Program-made: the position numbers and the translations under genes | The notes under the pieces: generated by a model | What the model was told of the DNA's origin: nothing | Database searches by the model: none | The model's input: the letters and a program-made list of their open reading frames with translations, nothing else | Part shown: positions 33,778 to 46,226 of the stretch, piece after piece | Numbering within the stretch: position 1 is the stretch's first letter | How the letters are laid out: each line of letters begins with the position of its first letter | From: Triglochin maritima | Lineage: Eukaryota; Streptophyta; Magnoliopsida; Alismatales; Juncaginaceae | DNA: 64,000 bases | Reading direction: 5' to 3' | Assembly: GCA_963682175.1 (NCBI GenBank) | Contig: OY821791.1 | Span: forward strand, 29,262,326 to 29,326,325

Positions 33778-33897
33778 GGGTGCGATCATACCAGCACTAA
33801 AGCACCGGATCCCATCAGAACTCCGTAGTTAAGCGTGCTTGGGCGAGAGTAGTACTAGGATGGGTGACCTCCTGGGAAGTCCTCGTGTTGCACTCCT
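33778..33897 (+). rRNA. 5S rRNA: 5S rRNA, copy 69
   Basis: Consensus gene. Upstream cag/H, downstream L/T8. Confidence 0.98.
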
Positions 33898-34262
33898 TTT
33901 GTCGCGAGAGGCACGAGGACTAAGGGCGCGCGCGTTTTTTTTACTACTACGACGACTGCCCTCGTGTTGCCACCATTTTTGCAGCGACACGACACGGTGC
34001 AGGGGCCAACAACCCTCGATGAGCTCAAGCGCAACGCGAGTGCGAGGTGGATTTCGCAAGCATTCACCTACTCTATTAAACCAATATCTATACAATGGTA
34101 AATAATAAAAAAATATTGCATTCATCTTCAGCCCAAGTTGCATCTTCGTGTTGCGATTTCGCGAGAATTCAAACGTGAGCTGGAACTCCCTGATCGGACG
34201 ACCGTGGCGCGAGAATGGTCGCGACGTGATAGAATGACTGCATTCGGAGAGACACTACTAAC

Positions 34263-34382
34263 GGGTGCGATCATACCAGCACTAAAGCACCGGATCCCAT
34301 CAGAACTCCGTAGTTAAGCGTGCTTGGGCGAGAGTAGTACTAGGATGGGTGACCTCCTGGGAAGTCCTCGTGTTGCACTCCT
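34263..34382 (+). rRNA. 5S rRNA: 5S rRNA, copy 70 (9 bp upstream deletion)
   Basis: Consensus gene with the same 9 bp upstream deletion as copies 66 and 77. Upstream cag/H, downstream L/T8. Confidence 0.98.
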
Positions 34383-34756
34383 TTTGTCGCGAGAGGCACG
34401 AGGACTAAGGGCGCGCGCGTTTTTTTTACTACTACGACGACTGCCCTCGTGTTGCCACCATTTTTGCAGCGACACGACACGGTGCAGGGGCCAACAACCC
34501 TCGATGAGCTCAAGCGCAACGCGAGTGCGAGGTGGATTTCGCAAGCATTCACCTACTCTATTAAACCAATATCTATACAATGGTAAATAATAAAAAAATA
34601 TTGCATTCATCTTAAGCCCAAGTTGCGTCTTCGTGTTGCGATTTCGCGAGAATTCAAACGTGAGCTGGAACTCCCTGATCGGACGACCGTGGCGCGAGAA
34701 TGGTCGCAAGGTGCGCGACGTGATAGAATGACTGCATTCGGAGAGACACTACTAAC

Positions 34757-34876
34757 GGGTGCGATCATACCAGCACTAAAGCACCGGATCCCATCAGAAC
34801 TCCGTAGTTAAGCGTGCTTGGGCGAGAGTAGTACTAGGATGGGTGACCTCCTGGGAAGTCCTCGTGTTGCACTCCT
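34757..34876 (+). rRNA. 5S rRNA: 5S rRNA, copy 71
   Basis: Consensus gene. Upstream aag/R, downstream L/T8. Confidence 0.98.
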
Positions 34877-35250
34877 TTTGTCGCGAGAGGCACGAGGACT
34901 AAGGGCGCGCGCGTTTTTTTTACTACTACGACGACTGCCCTCGTGTTGCCACCATTTTTGCAGCGACACGACACGGTGCAGGGGCCAACAACCCTCGATG
35001 AGCTCAAGCGCAACGCGAGTGCGAGGTGGATTTCGCAAGCATTCACCTACTCTATTAAACCAATATCTATACAATGGTAAATAATAAAAAAATATTGCAT
35101 TCATCTTCAGCCCAAGTTGCATCTTCGTGTTGCGATTTCGCGAGAATTCAAACGTGAGCTGGAACTCCCTGATCGGACGACCGTGGCGCGAGAATGGTCG
35201 CAAGGTGCGCGACGTGATAGAATGACTGCATTCGGAGAGACACTACTAAC

Positions 35251-35370
35251 GGGTGCGATCATACCAGCACTAAAGCACCGGATCCCATCAGAACTCCGTA
35301 GTTAAGCGTGCTTGGGCGAGAGTAGTACTAGGATGGGTGACCTCCTGGGAAGTCCTCGTGTTGCACTCCT
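35251..35370 (+). rRNA. 5S rRNA: 5S rRNA, copy 72
   Basis: Consensus gene. Upstream cag/H, downstream L/T8. Confidence 0.98.
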
Positions 35371-35744
35371 TTTGTCGCGAGAGGCACGAGGACTAAGGGC
35401 GCGCGCGTTTTTTTTACTACTACGACGACTGCCCTCGTGTTGCCACCATTTTTGCAGCGACACGACACGGTGCAGGGGCCAACAACCCTCGATGAGCTCA
35501 AGCGCAACGCGAGTGCGAGGTGGATTTCGCAAGCATTCACCTACTCTATTAAACCAATATCTATACAATGGTAAATAATAAAAAAATATTGCATTCATCT
35601 TCAGCCCAAGTTGCATCTTCGTGTTGCGATTTCGCGAGAATTCAAACGTGAGCTGGAACTCCCTGATCGGACGACCGTGGCGCGAGAATGGTCGCAAGGT
35701 GCGCGACGTGATAGAATGACTGCATTCGGAGAGACACTACTAAC

Positions 35745-35864
35745 GGGTGCGATCATACCAGCACTAAAGCACCGGATCCCATCAGAACTCCGTAGTTAAG
35801 CGTGCTTGGGCGAGAGTAGTACTAGGATGGGTGACCTCCTGGGAAGTTCTCGTGTTGCACTCCT
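35745..35864 (+). rRNA. 5S rRNA: 5S rRNA, copy 73 (C104T)
   Basis: Private C104T at 35848, also in the left arm of the inverted repeat. Upstream cag/H, downstream L/T7. Confidence 0.97.
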
Positions 35865-36237
35865 TTTGTCGCGAGAGGCACGAGGACTAAGGGCGCGCGC
35901 GTTTTTTTACTACTACGACGACTGCCCTCGTGTTGCCACCATTTTTGCAGCGACACGACACGGTGCAGGGGCCAACAACCCTCGATGAGCTCAAGCGCAA
36001 CGCGAGTGCGAGGTGGATTTCGCAAGCATTCACCTACTCTATTAAACCAATATCTATACAATGGTAAATAATAAAAAAATATTGCATTCATCTTAAGCCC
36101 AAGTTGCATCTTCGTGTTGCGATTTCGCGAGAATTCAAACGTGAGCTGGAACTCCCTGATCGGACGACCGTGGCGCGAGAATGGTCGCAAGGTGCGCGAC
36201 GTGATAGAATGACTGCATTCGGAGAGACACTACTAAC

Positions 36238-36357
36238 GGGTGCGATCATACCAGCACTAAAGCACCGGATCCCATCAGAACTCCGTAGTTAAGCGTGCTT
36301 GGGCGAGAGTAGTACTAGGATGGGTGACCTCCTGGGAAGTCCTCGTGTTGCACTCCT
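36238..36357 (+). rRNA. 5S rRNA: 5S rRNA, copy 74
   Basis: Consensus gene. Upstream aag/H, downstream L/T8. Confidence 0.98.
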
Positions 36358-36731
36358 TTTGTCGCGAGAGGCACGAGGACTAAGGGCGCGCGCGTTTTTT
36401 TTACTACTACGACGACTGCCCTCGTGTTGCCACCATTTTTGCAGCGACACGACACGGTGCAGGGGCCAACAACCCTCGATGAGCTCAAGCGCAACGCGAG
36501 TGCGAGGTGGATTTCGCAAGCATTCACCTACTCTATTAAACCAATATCTATACAATGGTAAATAATAAAAAAATATTGCATTCATCTTCAGCCCAAGTTG
36601 CATCTTCGTGTTGCGATTTCGCGAGAATTCAAACGTGAGCTGGAACTCCCTGATCGGACGACCGTGGCGCGAGAATGGTCGCAAGGTGCGCGACGTGATA
36701 GAATGACTGCATTCGGAGAGACACTACTAAC

Positions 36732-36851
36732 GGGTGCGATCATACCAGCACTAAAGCACCGGATCCCATCAGAACTCCGTAGTTAAGCGTGCTTGTGCGA
36801 GAGTAGTACTAGGATGGGTGACCTCCTGGGAAGTCCTCGTGTTGCACTCCT
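36732..36851 (+). rRNA. 5S rRNA: 5S rRNA, copy 75 (G65T)
   Basis: Private G65T at 36796, at the end of box A. Upstream cag/H; downstream L/T8 with the CG run broken (gcgcgcgtg). Confidence 0.97.
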
Positions 36852-37225
36852 TTTGTCGCGAGAGGCACGAGGACTAAGGGCGCGCGTGTTTTTTTTACTA
36901 CTACGACGACTGCCCTCGTGTTGCCACCATTTTTGCAGCGACACGACACGGTGCAGGGGCCAACAACCCTCGATGAGCTCAAGCGCAACGCGAGTGCGAG
37001 GTGGATTTCGCAAGCATTCACCTACTCTATTAAACCAATATCTATACAATGGTAAATAATAAAAAAATATTGCATTCATCTTCAGCCCAAGTTGCATCTT
37101 CGTGTTGCGATTTCGCGAGAATTCAAACGTGAGCTGGAACTCCCTGATCGGACGACCGTGGCGCGAGAATGGTCGCAAGGTGCGCGACGTGATAGAATGA
37201 CTGCATTCGGAGAGACACTACTAAC

Positions 37226-37345
37226 GGGTGCGATCATACCAGCACTAAAGCACCGGATCCCATCAGAACTCCGTAGTTAAGCGTGCTTGGGCGAGAGTAG
37301 TACTAGGATGGGTGACCTCCTGGGAAGTCCTCGTGTTGCAATCCT
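37226..37345 (+). rRNA. 5S rRNA: 5S rRNA, copy 76 (C116A)
   Basis: Private C116A at 37341 breaks the G3-C116 pair of helix I. Upstream cag/H; downstream L/T8 followed by aatactac, seen elsewhere only after copy 104. Confidence 0.97.
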
Positions 37346-37710
37346 TTTGTCGCGAGAGGCACGAGGACTAAGGGCGCGCGCGTTTTTTTTAATACTACGA
37401 CGACTGCCCTCGTGTTGCCACCATTTTTGCAGCGACACGACACGGTGCAGGGGCCAACAACCCTCGATGAGCTCAAGCGCAACGCGAGTGCGAGGTGGAT
37501 TTCGCAAGCATTCACCTACTCTATTAAACCAATATCTATACAATGGTAAATAATAAAAAAATATTGCATTCATCTTCAGCCCAAGTTGCATCTTCGTGTT
37601 GCGATTTCGCGAGAATTCAAACGTGAGCTGGAACTCCCTGATCGGACGACCGTGGCGCGAGAATGGTCGCGACGTGATAGAATGACTGCATTCGGAGAGA
37701 CACTACTAAC

Positions 37711-37830
37711 GGGTGCGATCATACCAGCACTAAAGCACCGGATCCCATCAGAACTCCGTAGTTAAGCGTGCTTGGGCGAGAGTAGTACTAGGATGGGTGA
37801 CCTCCTGGGAAGTCCTCGTGTTGCACTCCT
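37711..37830 (+). rRNA. 5S rRNA: 5S rRNA, copy 77 (9 bp upstream deletion)
   Basis: Consensus gene, third carrier of the 9 bp upstream deletion. Upstream cag/H, downstream L/T8. Confidence 0.98.
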
Positions 37831-38204
37831 TTTGTCGCGAGAGGCACGAGGACTAAGGGCGCGCGCGTTTTTTTTACTACTACGACGACTGCCCTCGTGT
37901 TGCCACCATTTTTGCAGCGACACGACACGGTGCAGGGGCCAACAACCCTCGATGAGCTCAAGCGCAACGCGAGTGCGAGGTGGATTTCGCAAGCATTCAC
38001 CTACTCTATTAAACCAATATCTATACAATGGTAAATAATAAAAAAATATTGCATTCATCTTAAGCCCAAGTTGCGTCTTCGTGTTGCGATTTCGCGAGAA
38101 TTCAAACGTGAGCTGGAACTCCCTGATCGGACGACCGTGGCGCGAGAATGGTCGCAAGGTGCGCGACGTGATAGAATGACTGCATTCGGAGAGACACTAC
38201 TAAC

Positions 38205-38324
38205 GGGTGCGATCATACCAGCACTAAAGCACCGGATCCCATCAGAACTCCGTAGTTAAGCGTGCTTGGGCGAGAGTAGTACTAGGATGGGTGACCTCCT
38301 GGGAAGTCCTCGTGTTGCACTCCT
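38205..38324 (+). rRNA. 5S rRNA: 5S rRNA, copy 78
   Basis: Consensus gene; last R-type unit of the window. Upstream aag/R, downstream L/T8. Confidence 0.98.
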
Positions 38325-38698
38325 TTTGTCGCGAGAGGCACGAGGACTAAGGGCGCGCGCGTTTTTTTTACTACTACGACGACTGCCCTCGTGTTGCCAC
38401 CATTTTTGCAGCGACACGACACGGTGCAGGGGCCAACAACCCTCGATGAGCTCAAGCGCAACGCGAGTGCGAGGTGGATTTCGCAAGCATTCACCTACTC
38501 TATTAAACCAATATCTATACAATGGTAAATAATAAAAAAATATTGCATTCATCTTAAGCCCAAGTTGCATCTTCGTGTTGCGATTTCGCGAGAATTCAAA
38601 CGTGAGCTGGAACTCCCTGATCGGACGACCGTGGCGCGAGAATGGTCGCAAGGTGCGCGACGTGATAGAATGACTGCATTCGGAGAGACACTACTAAC

Positions 38699-38818
38699 GG
38701 GTGCGATCATACCAGCACTAAAGCACCGGATCCCATCAGAACTTCGTAGTTAAGCGTGCTTGGGCGAGAGTAGTACTAGGATGGGTGACCTCCTGGGAAG
38801 TCCTCGTGTTGCACTCCT
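38699..38818 (+). rRNA. 5S rRNA: 5S rRNA, copy 79 (C46T)
   Basis: C46T at 38744, shared with copies 82, 87, 90, 97 and 100; just before box A. Upstream aag/H, downstream L/T8. Confidence 0.97.
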
Positions 38819-39192
38819 TTTGTCGCGAGAGGCACGAGGACTAAGGGCGCGCGCGTTTTTTTTACTACTACGACGACTGCCCTCGTGTTGCCACCATTTT
38901 TGCAGCGACACGACACGGTGCAGGGGCCAACAACCCTCGATGAGCTCAAGCGCAACGCGAGTGCGAGGTGGATTTCGCAAGCATTCACCTACTCTATTAA
39001 ACCAATATCTATACAATGGTAAATAATAAAAAAATATTGCATTCATCTTCAGCCCAAGTTGCATCTTCGTGTTGCGATTTCGCGAGAATTCAAACGTGAG
39101 CTGGAACTCCCTGATCGGACGACCGTGGCGCGAGAATGGTCGCAAGGTGCGCGACGTGATAGAATGACTGCATTCGGAGAGACACTACTAAC

Positions 39193-39312
39193 GGGTGCGA
39201 TCATACCAGCACTAAAGCACCGGATCCCATCAGAACTCCGTAGTTAAGCGTGCTTGGGCGAGAGTAGTACTAGGATGGGTGACCTCCTGGGAAGTCCTCG
39301 TGTTGCACTCCT
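39193..39312 (+). rRNA. 5S rRNA: 5S rRNA, copy 80
   Basis: Consensus gene. Upstream cag/H; downstream ggccgcgcgcg with T7, shared only with copy 88. Confidence 0.98.
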
Positions 39313-39685
39313 TTTGTCGCGAGAGGCACGAGGACTAAGGCCGCGCGCGTTTTTTTACTACTACGACGACTGCCCTCGTGTTGCCACCATTTTTGCAGCG
39401 ACACGACACGGTGCAGGGGCCAACAACCCTCGATGAGCTCAAGCGCAACGCGAGTGCGAGGTGGATTTCGCAAGCATTCACCTACTCTATTAAACCAATA
39501 TCTATACAATGGTAAATAATAAAAAAATATTGCATTCATCTTAAGCCCAAGTTGCATCTTCGTGTTGCGATTTCGCGAGAATTCAAACGTGAGCTGGAAC
39601 TCCCTGATCGGACGACCGTGGCGCGAGAATGGTCGCAAGGTGCGCGACGTGATAGAATGACTGCATTCGGAGAGACACTACTAAC

Positions 39686-39805
39686 GGGTGCGATCATACC
39701 AGCACTAAAGCACCGGATCCCATCAGAACTCCGTAGTTAAGCGTGCTTGGGCGAGAGTAGTACTAGGATGGGTGACCTCCTGGGAAGTCCTCGTGTTGCA
39801 CTCCT
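39686..39805 (+). rRNA. 5S rRNA: 5S rRNA, copy 81
   Basis: Consensus gene. Upstream aag/H, downstream L/T8. Confidence 0.98.
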
Positions 39806-40179
39806 TTTGTCGCGAGAGGCACGAGGACTAAGGGCGCGCGCGTTTTTTTTACTACTACGACGACTGCCCTCGTGTTGCCACCATTTTTGCAGCGACACGA
39901 CACGGTGCAGGGGCCAACAACCCTCGATGAGCTCAAGCGCAACGCGAGTGCGAGGTGGATTTCGCAAGCATTCACCTACTCTATTAAACCAATATCTATA
40001 CAATGGTAAATAATAAAAAAATATTGCATTCATCTTAAGCCCAAGTTGCATCTTCGTGTTGCGATTTCGCGAGAATTCAAACGTGAGCTGGAACTCCCTG
40101 ATCGGACGACCGTGGCGCGAGAATGGTCGCAAGGTGCGCGACGTGATAGAATGACTGCATTCGGAGAGACACTACTAAC

Positions 40180-40299
40180 GGGTGCGATCATACCAGCACT
40201 AAAGCACCGGATCCCATCAGAACTTCGTAGTTAAGCGTGCTTGGGCGAGAGTAGTACTAGGATGGGTGACCTCCTGGGAAGTCCTCGTGTTGCACTCCT
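40180..40299 (+). rRNA. 5S rRNA: 5S rRNA, copy 82 (C46T)
   Basis: C46T at 40225. Upstream aag/H, downstream L/T8. Confidence 0.97.
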
Positions 40300-40673
40300 T
40301 TTGTCGCGAGAGGCACGAGGACTAAGGGCGCGCGCGTTTTTTTTACTACTACGACGACTGCCCTCGTGTTGCCACCATTTTTGCAGCGACACGACACGGT
40401 GCAGGGGCCAACAACCCTCGATGAGCTCAAGCGCAACGCGAGTGCGAGGTGGATTTCGCAAGCATTCACCTACTCTATTAAACCAATATCTATACAATGG
40501 TAAATAATAAAAAAATATTGCATTCATCTTCAGCCCAAGTTGCATCTTCGTGTTGCGATTTCGCGAGAATTCAAACGTGAGCTGGAACTCCCTGATCGGA
40601 CGACCGTGGCGCGAGAATGGTCGCAAGGTGCGCGACGTGATAGAATGACTGCATTCGGAGAGACACTACTAAC

Positions 40674-40793
40674 GGGTGCGATCATACCAGCACTAAAGCA
40701 CCGGATCCCATCAGAACTCCGTAGTTAAGCGTGCTTGGGCGAGAGTAGTACTAGGATGGGTGACCTCCTGGGAAGTCCTCGTGTTGCACTCCT
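40674..40793 (+). rRNA. 5S rRNA: 5S rRNA, copy 83
   Basis: Consensus gene. Upstream cag/H, downstream L/T8. Confidence 0.98.
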
Positions 40794-41167
40794 TTTGTCG
40801 CGAGAGGCACGAGGACTAAGGGCGCGCGCGTTTTTTTTACTACTACGACGACTGCCCTCGTGTTGCCACCATTTTTGCAGCGACACGACACGGTGCAGGG
40901 GCCAACAACCCTCGATGAGCTCAAGCGCAACGCGAGTGCGAGGTGGATTTCGCAAGCATTCACCTACTCTATTAAACCAATATCTATACAATGGTAAATA
41001 ATAAAAAAATATTGCATTCATCTTCAGCCCAAGTTGCATCTTCGTGTTGCGATTTCGCGAGAATTCAAACGTGAGCTGGAACTCCCTGATCGGACGACCG
41101 TGGCGCGAGAATGGTCGCAAGGTGCGCGACGTGATAGAATGACTGCATTCGGAGAGACACTACTAAC

Positions 41168-41287
41168 GGGTGTGATCATACCAGCACTAAAGCACCGGAT
41201 CCCATCAGAACTCCGTAGTTAAGCGTGCTTGGGCGAGAGTAGTACTAGGATGGGTGACCTCCTGGGAAGTCCTCGTGTTGCACTCCT
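41168..41287 (+). rRNA. 5S rRNA: 5S rRNA, copy 84 (C6T)
   Basis: C6T at 41173, a CpG transition giving a U6-G113 wobble in helix I; shared with copies 92 and 98. Upstream cag/H, downstream L/T8. Confidence 0.97.
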
Positions 41288-41661
41288 TTTGTCGCGAGAG
41301 GCACGAGGACTAAGGGCGCGCGCGTTTTTTTTACTACTACGACGACTGCCCTCGTGTTGCCACCATTTTTGCAGCGACACGACACGGTGCAGGGGCCAAC
41401 AACCCTCGATGAGCTCAAGCGCAACGCGAGTGCGAGGTGGATTTCGCAAGCATTCACCTACTCTATTAAACCAATATCTATACAATGGTAAATAATAAAA
41501 AAATATTGCATTCATCTTCAGCCCAAGTTGCATCTTCGTGTTGCGATTTCGCGAGAATTCAAACGTGAGCTGGAACTCCCTGATCGGACGACCGTGGCGC
41601 GAGAATGGTCGCAAGGTGCGCGACGTGATAGAATGACTGCATTCGGAGAGACACTACTAAC

Positions 41662-41781
41662 GGGTGCGATCATACCAGCACTAAAGCACCGGATCCCATC
41701 AGAACTCCGTAGTTAAGCGTGCTTGGGCGAGAGTAGTACTAGGATGGGTGACCTCCTGGGAAGTCCTCGTGTTGCACTCTT
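41662..41781 (+). rRNA. 5S rRNA: 5S rRNA, copy 85 (C119T)
   Basis: Private C119T at 41780 lengthens the terminator to T5. Upstream cag/H, downstream L/T8. Confidence 0.97.
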
Positions 41782-42155
41782 TTTGTCGCGAGAGGCACGA
41801 GGACTAAGGGCGCGCGCGTTTTTTTTACTACTACGACGACTGCCCTCGTGTTGCCACCATTTTTGCAGCGACACGACACGGTGCAGGGGCCAACAACCCT
41901 CGATGAGCTCAAGCGCAACGCGAGTGCGAGGTGGATTTCGCAAGCATTCACCTACTCTATTAAACCAATATCTATACAATGGTAAATAATAAAAAAATAT
42001 TGCATTCATCTTAAGCCCAAGTTGCATCTTCGTGTTGCGATTTCGCGAGAATTCAAACGTGAGCTGGAACTCCCTGATCGGACGACCGTGGCGCGAGAAT
42101 GGTCGCAAGGTGCGCGACGTGATAGAATGACTGCATTCGGAGAGACACTACTAAC

Positions 42156-42275
42156 GGGTGCGATCATACCAGCACTAAAGCACCGGATCCCATCAGAACT
42201 CCGTAGTTAAGCGTGCTTGGGCGAGAGTAGTACTAGGATGGGTGACCTCCTGGGAAGTCCTCGTGTTGCACTCCT
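42156..42275 (+). rRNA. 5S rRNA: 5S rRNA, copy 86
   Basis: Consensus gene. Upstream aag/H, downstream L/T8. Confidence 0.98.
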
Positions 42276-42649
42276 TTTGTCGCGAGAGGCACGAGGACTA
42301 AGGGCGCGCGCGTTTTTTTTACTACTACGACGACTGCCCTCGTGTTGCCACCATTTTTGCAGCGACACGACACGGTGCAGGGGCCAACAACCCTCGATGA
42401 GCTCAAGCGCAACGCGAGTGCGAGGTGGATTTCGCAAGCATTCACCTACTCTATTAAACCAATATCTATACAATGGTAAATAATAAAAAAATATTGCATT
42501 CATCTTAAGCCCAAGTTGCATCTTCGTGTTGCGATTTCGCGAGAATTCAAACGTGAGCTGGAACTCCCTGATCGGACGACCGTGGCGCGAGAATGGTCGC
42601 AAGGTGCGCGACGTGATAGAATGACTGCATTCGGAGAGACACTACTAAC

Positions 42650-42769
42650 GGGTGCGATCATACCAGCACTAAAGCACCGGATCCCATCAGAACTTCGTAG
42701 TTAAGCGTGCTTGGGCGAGAGTAGTACTAGGATGGGTGACCTCCTGGGAAGTCCTCGTGTTGCACTCCT
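42650..42769 (+). rRNA. 5S rRNA: 5S rRNA, copy 87 (C46T)
   Basis: C46T at 42695; partner of copy 79. Upstream aag/H, downstream L/T8. Confidence 0.97.
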
Positions 42770-43143
42770 TTTGTCGCGAGAGGCACGAGGACTAAGGGCG
42801 CGCGCGTTTTTTTTACTACTACGACGACTGCCCTCGTGTTGCCACCATTTTTGCAGCGACACGACACGGTGCAGGGGCCAACAACCCTCGATGAGCTCAA
42901 GCGCAACGCGAGTGCGAGGTGGATTTCGCAAGCATTCACCTACTCTATTAAACCAATATCTATACAATGGTAAATAATAAAAAAATATTGCATTCATCTT
43001 CAGCCCAAGTTGCATCTTCGTGTTGCGATTTCGCGAGAATTCAAACGTGAGCTGGAACTCCCTGATCGGACGACCGTGGCGCGAGAATGGTCGCAAGGTG
43101 CGCGACGTGATAGAATGACTGCATTCGGAGAGACACTACTAAC

Positions 43144-43263
43144 GGGTGCGATCATACCAGCACTAAAGCACCGGATCCCATCAGAACTCCGTAGTTAAGC
43201 GTGCTTGGGCGAGAGTAGTACTAGGATGGGTGACCTCCTGGGAAGTCCTCGTGTTGCACTCCT
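43144..43263 (+). rRNA. 5S rRNA: 5S rRNA, copy 88
   Basis: Consensus gene; partner of copy 80, with the same ggccgcgcgcg/T7. Upstream cag/H. Confidence 0.98.
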
Positions 43264-43636
43264 TTTGTCGCGAGAGGCACGAGGACTAAGGCCGCGCGCG
43301 TTTTTTTACTACTACGACGACTGCCCTCGTGTTGCCACCATTTTTGCAGCGACACGACACGGTGCAGGGGCCAACAACCCTCGATGAGCTCAAGCGCAAC
43401 GCGAGTGCGAGGTGGATTTCGCAAGCATTCACCTACTCTATTAAACCAATATCTATACAATGGTAAATAATAAAAAAATATTGCATTCATCTTAAGCCCA
43501 AGTTGCATCTTCGTGTTGCGATTTCGCGAGAATTCAAACGTGAGCTGGAACTCCCTGATCGGACGACCGTGGCGCGAGAATGGTCGCAAGGTGCGCGACG
43601 TGATAGAATGACTGCATTCGGAGAGACACTACTAAC

Positions 43637-43756
43637 GGGTGCGATCATACCAGCACTAAAGCACCGGATCCCATCAGAACTCCGTAGTTAAGCGTGCTTG
43701 GGCGAGAGTAGTACTAGGATGGGTGACCTCCTGGGAAGTCCTCGTGTTGCACTCCT
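43637..43756 (+). rRNA. 5S rRNA: 5S rRNA, copy 89
   Basis: Consensus gene; partner of copy 81. Upstream aag/H, downstream L/T8. Confidence 0.98.
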
Positions 43757-44130
43757 TTTGTCGCGAGAGGCACGAGGACTAAGGGCGCGCGCGTTTTTTT
43801 TACTACTACGACGACTGCCCTCGTGTTGCCACCATTTTTGCAGCGACACGACACGGTGCAGGGGCCAACAACCCTCGATGAGCTCAAGCGCAACGCGAGT
43901 GCGAGGTGGATTTCGCAAGCATTCACCTACTCTATTAAACCAATATCTATACAATGGTAAATAATAAAAAAATATTGCATTCATCTTAAGCCCAAGTTGC
44001 ATCTTCGTGTTGCGATTTCGCGAGAATTCAAACGTGAGCTGGAACTCCCTGATCGGACGACCGTGGCGCGAGAATGGTCGCAAGGTGCGCGACGTGATAG
44101 AATGACTGCATTCGGAGAGACACTACTAAC

Positions 44131-44250
44131 GGGTGCGATCATACCAGCACTAAAGCACCGGATCCCATCAGAACTTCGTAGTTAAGCGTGCTTGGGCGAG
44201 AGTAGTACTAGGATGGGTGACCTCCTGGGAAGTCCTCGTGTTGCACTCCT
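44131..44250 (+). rRNA. 5S rRNA: 5S rRNA, copy 90 (C46T)
   Basis: C46T at 44176; partner of copy 82. Upstream aag/H, downstream L/T8. Confidence 0.97.
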
Positions 44251-44624
44251 TTTGTCGCGAGAGGCACGAGGACTAAGGGCGCGCGCGTTTTTTTTACTAC
44301 TACGACGACTGCCCTCGTGTTGCCACCATTTTTGCAGCGACACGACACGGTGCAGGGGCCAACAACCCTCGATGAGCTCAAGCGCAACGCGAGTGCGAGG
44401 TGGATTTCGCAAGCATTCACCTACTCTATTAAACCAATATCTATACAATGGTAAATAATAAAAAAATATTGCATTCATCTTCAGCCCAAGTTGCATCTTC
44501 GTGTTGCGATTTCGCGAGAATTCAAACGTGAGCTGGAACTCCCTGATCGGACGACCGTGGCGCGAGAATGGTCGCAAGGTGCGCGACGTGATAGAATGAC
44601 TGCATTCGGAGAGACACTACTAAC

Positions 44625-44744
44625 GGATGCGATCATACCAGCACTAAAGCACCGGATCCCATCAGAACTCCGTAGTTAAGCGTGCTTGGGCGAGAGTAGT
44701 ACTAGGATGGGTGACCTCCTGGGAAGTCCTCGTGTTGCACTCCT
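44625..44744 (+). rRNA. 5S rRNA: 5S rRNA, copy 91 (G3A)
   Basis: Private G3A at 44627 gives the GGATGC start common in other plants, but here it faces C116, so the helix I pair is lost. Partner of copy 83. Upstream cag/H, downstream L/T8. Confidence 0.97.
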
Positions 44745-45118
44745 TTTGTCGCGAGAGGCACGAGGACTAAGGGCGCGCGCGTTTTTTTTACTACTACGAC
44801 GACTGCCCTCGTGTTGCCACCATTTTTGCAGCGACACGACACGGTGCAGGGGCCAACAACCCTCGATGAGCTCAAGCGCAACGCGAGTGCGAGGTGGATT
44901 TCGCAAGCATTCACCTACTCTATTAAACCAATATCTATACAATGGTAAATAATAAAAAAATATTGCATTCATCTTCAGCCCAAGTTGCATCTTCGTGTTG
45001 CGATTTCGCGAGAATTCAAACGTGAGCTGGAACTCCCTGATCGGACGACCGTGGCGCGAGAATGGTCGCAAGGTGCGCGACGTGATAGAATGACTGCATT
45101 CGGAGAGACACTACTAAC

Positions 45119-45238
45119 GGGTGTGATCATACCAGCACTAAAGCACCGGATCCCATCAGAACTCCGTAGTTAAGCGTGCTTGGGCGAGAGTAGTACTAGG
45201 ATGGGTGACCTCCTGGGAAGTCCTCGTGTTGCACTCCT
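45119..45238 (+). rRNA. 5S rRNA: 5S rRNA, copy 92 (C6T)
   Basis: C6T at 45124; partner of copy 84. Upstream cag/H, downstream L/T8. Confidence 0.97.
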
Positions 45239-45612
45239 TTTGTCGCGAGAGGCACGAGGACTAAGGGCGCGCGCGTTTTTTTTACTACTACGACGACTGC
45301 CCTCGTGTTGCCACCATTTTTGCAGCGACACGACACGGTGCAGGGGCCAACAACCCTCGATGAGCTCAAGCGCAACGCGAGTGCGAGGTGGATTTCGCAA
45401 GCATTCACCTACTCTATTAAACCAATATCTATACAATGGTAAATAATAAAAAAATATTGCATTCATCTTCAGCCCAAGTTGCATCTTCGTGTTGCGATTT
45501 CGCGAGAATTCAAACGTGAGCTGGAACTCCCTGATCGGACGACCGTGGCGCGAGAATGGTCGCAAGGTGCGCGACGTGATAGAATGACTGCATTCGGAGA
45601 GACACTACTAAC

Positions 45613-45732
45613 GGGTGCGATCATACCAGCACTAAAGCACCGGATCCCATCAGAACTCCGTAGTTAAGCGTGCTTGGGCGAGAGTAGTACTAGGATGGGT
45701 GACCTCCTGGGAAGTCCTCGTGTTGCACTCCT
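45613..45732 (+). rRNA. 5S rRNA: 5S rRNA, copy 93
   Basis: Consensus gene; partner of copy 85 without its C119T. Upstream cag/H, downstream L/T8. Confidence 0.98.
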
Positions 45733-46106
45733 TTTGTCGCGAGAGGCACGAGGACTAAGGGCGCGCGCGTTTTTTTTACTACTACGACGACTGCCCTCGT
45801 GTTGCCACCATTTTTGCAGCGACACGACACGGTGCAGGGGCCAACAACCCTCGATGAGCTCAAGCGCAACGCGAGTGCGAGGTGGATTTCGCAAGCATTC
45901 ACCTACTCTATTAAACCAATATCTATACAATGGTAAATAATAAAAAAATATTGCATTCATCTTAAGCCCAAGTTGCATCTTCGTGTTGCGATTTCGCGAG
46001 AATTCAAACGTGAGCTGGAACTCCCTGATCGGACGACCGTGGCGCGAGAATGGTCGCAAGGTGCGCGGCGTGATAGAATGACTGCATTCGGAGAGACACT
46101 ACTAAC

Positions 46107-46226
46107 GGGTGCGATCATACCAGCACTAAAGCACCGGATCCCATCAGAACTCCGTAGTTAAGCGTGCTTGGGCGAGAGTAGTACTAGGATGGGTGACCTC
46201 CTGGGAAGTCCTCGTGTTGCACTCCT
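46107..46226 (+). rRNA. 5S rRNA: 5S rRNA, copy 94
   Basis: Consensus gene; partner of copy 86. Upstream aag/H with a private gcgcggcg; downstream L/T8. Confidence 0.98.

Larger units (their letters stand above)
38699..42649 (+). repeat. 8-unit block A (copies 79-86)
   Basis: Markers in order are C46T, GGCCGCG with T7, consensus, C46T, consensus, C6T, C119T (private), consensus. The eight junction states are aag, cag, aag, aag, cag, cag, cag, aag. The next eight units repeat this. Confidence 0.85.
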
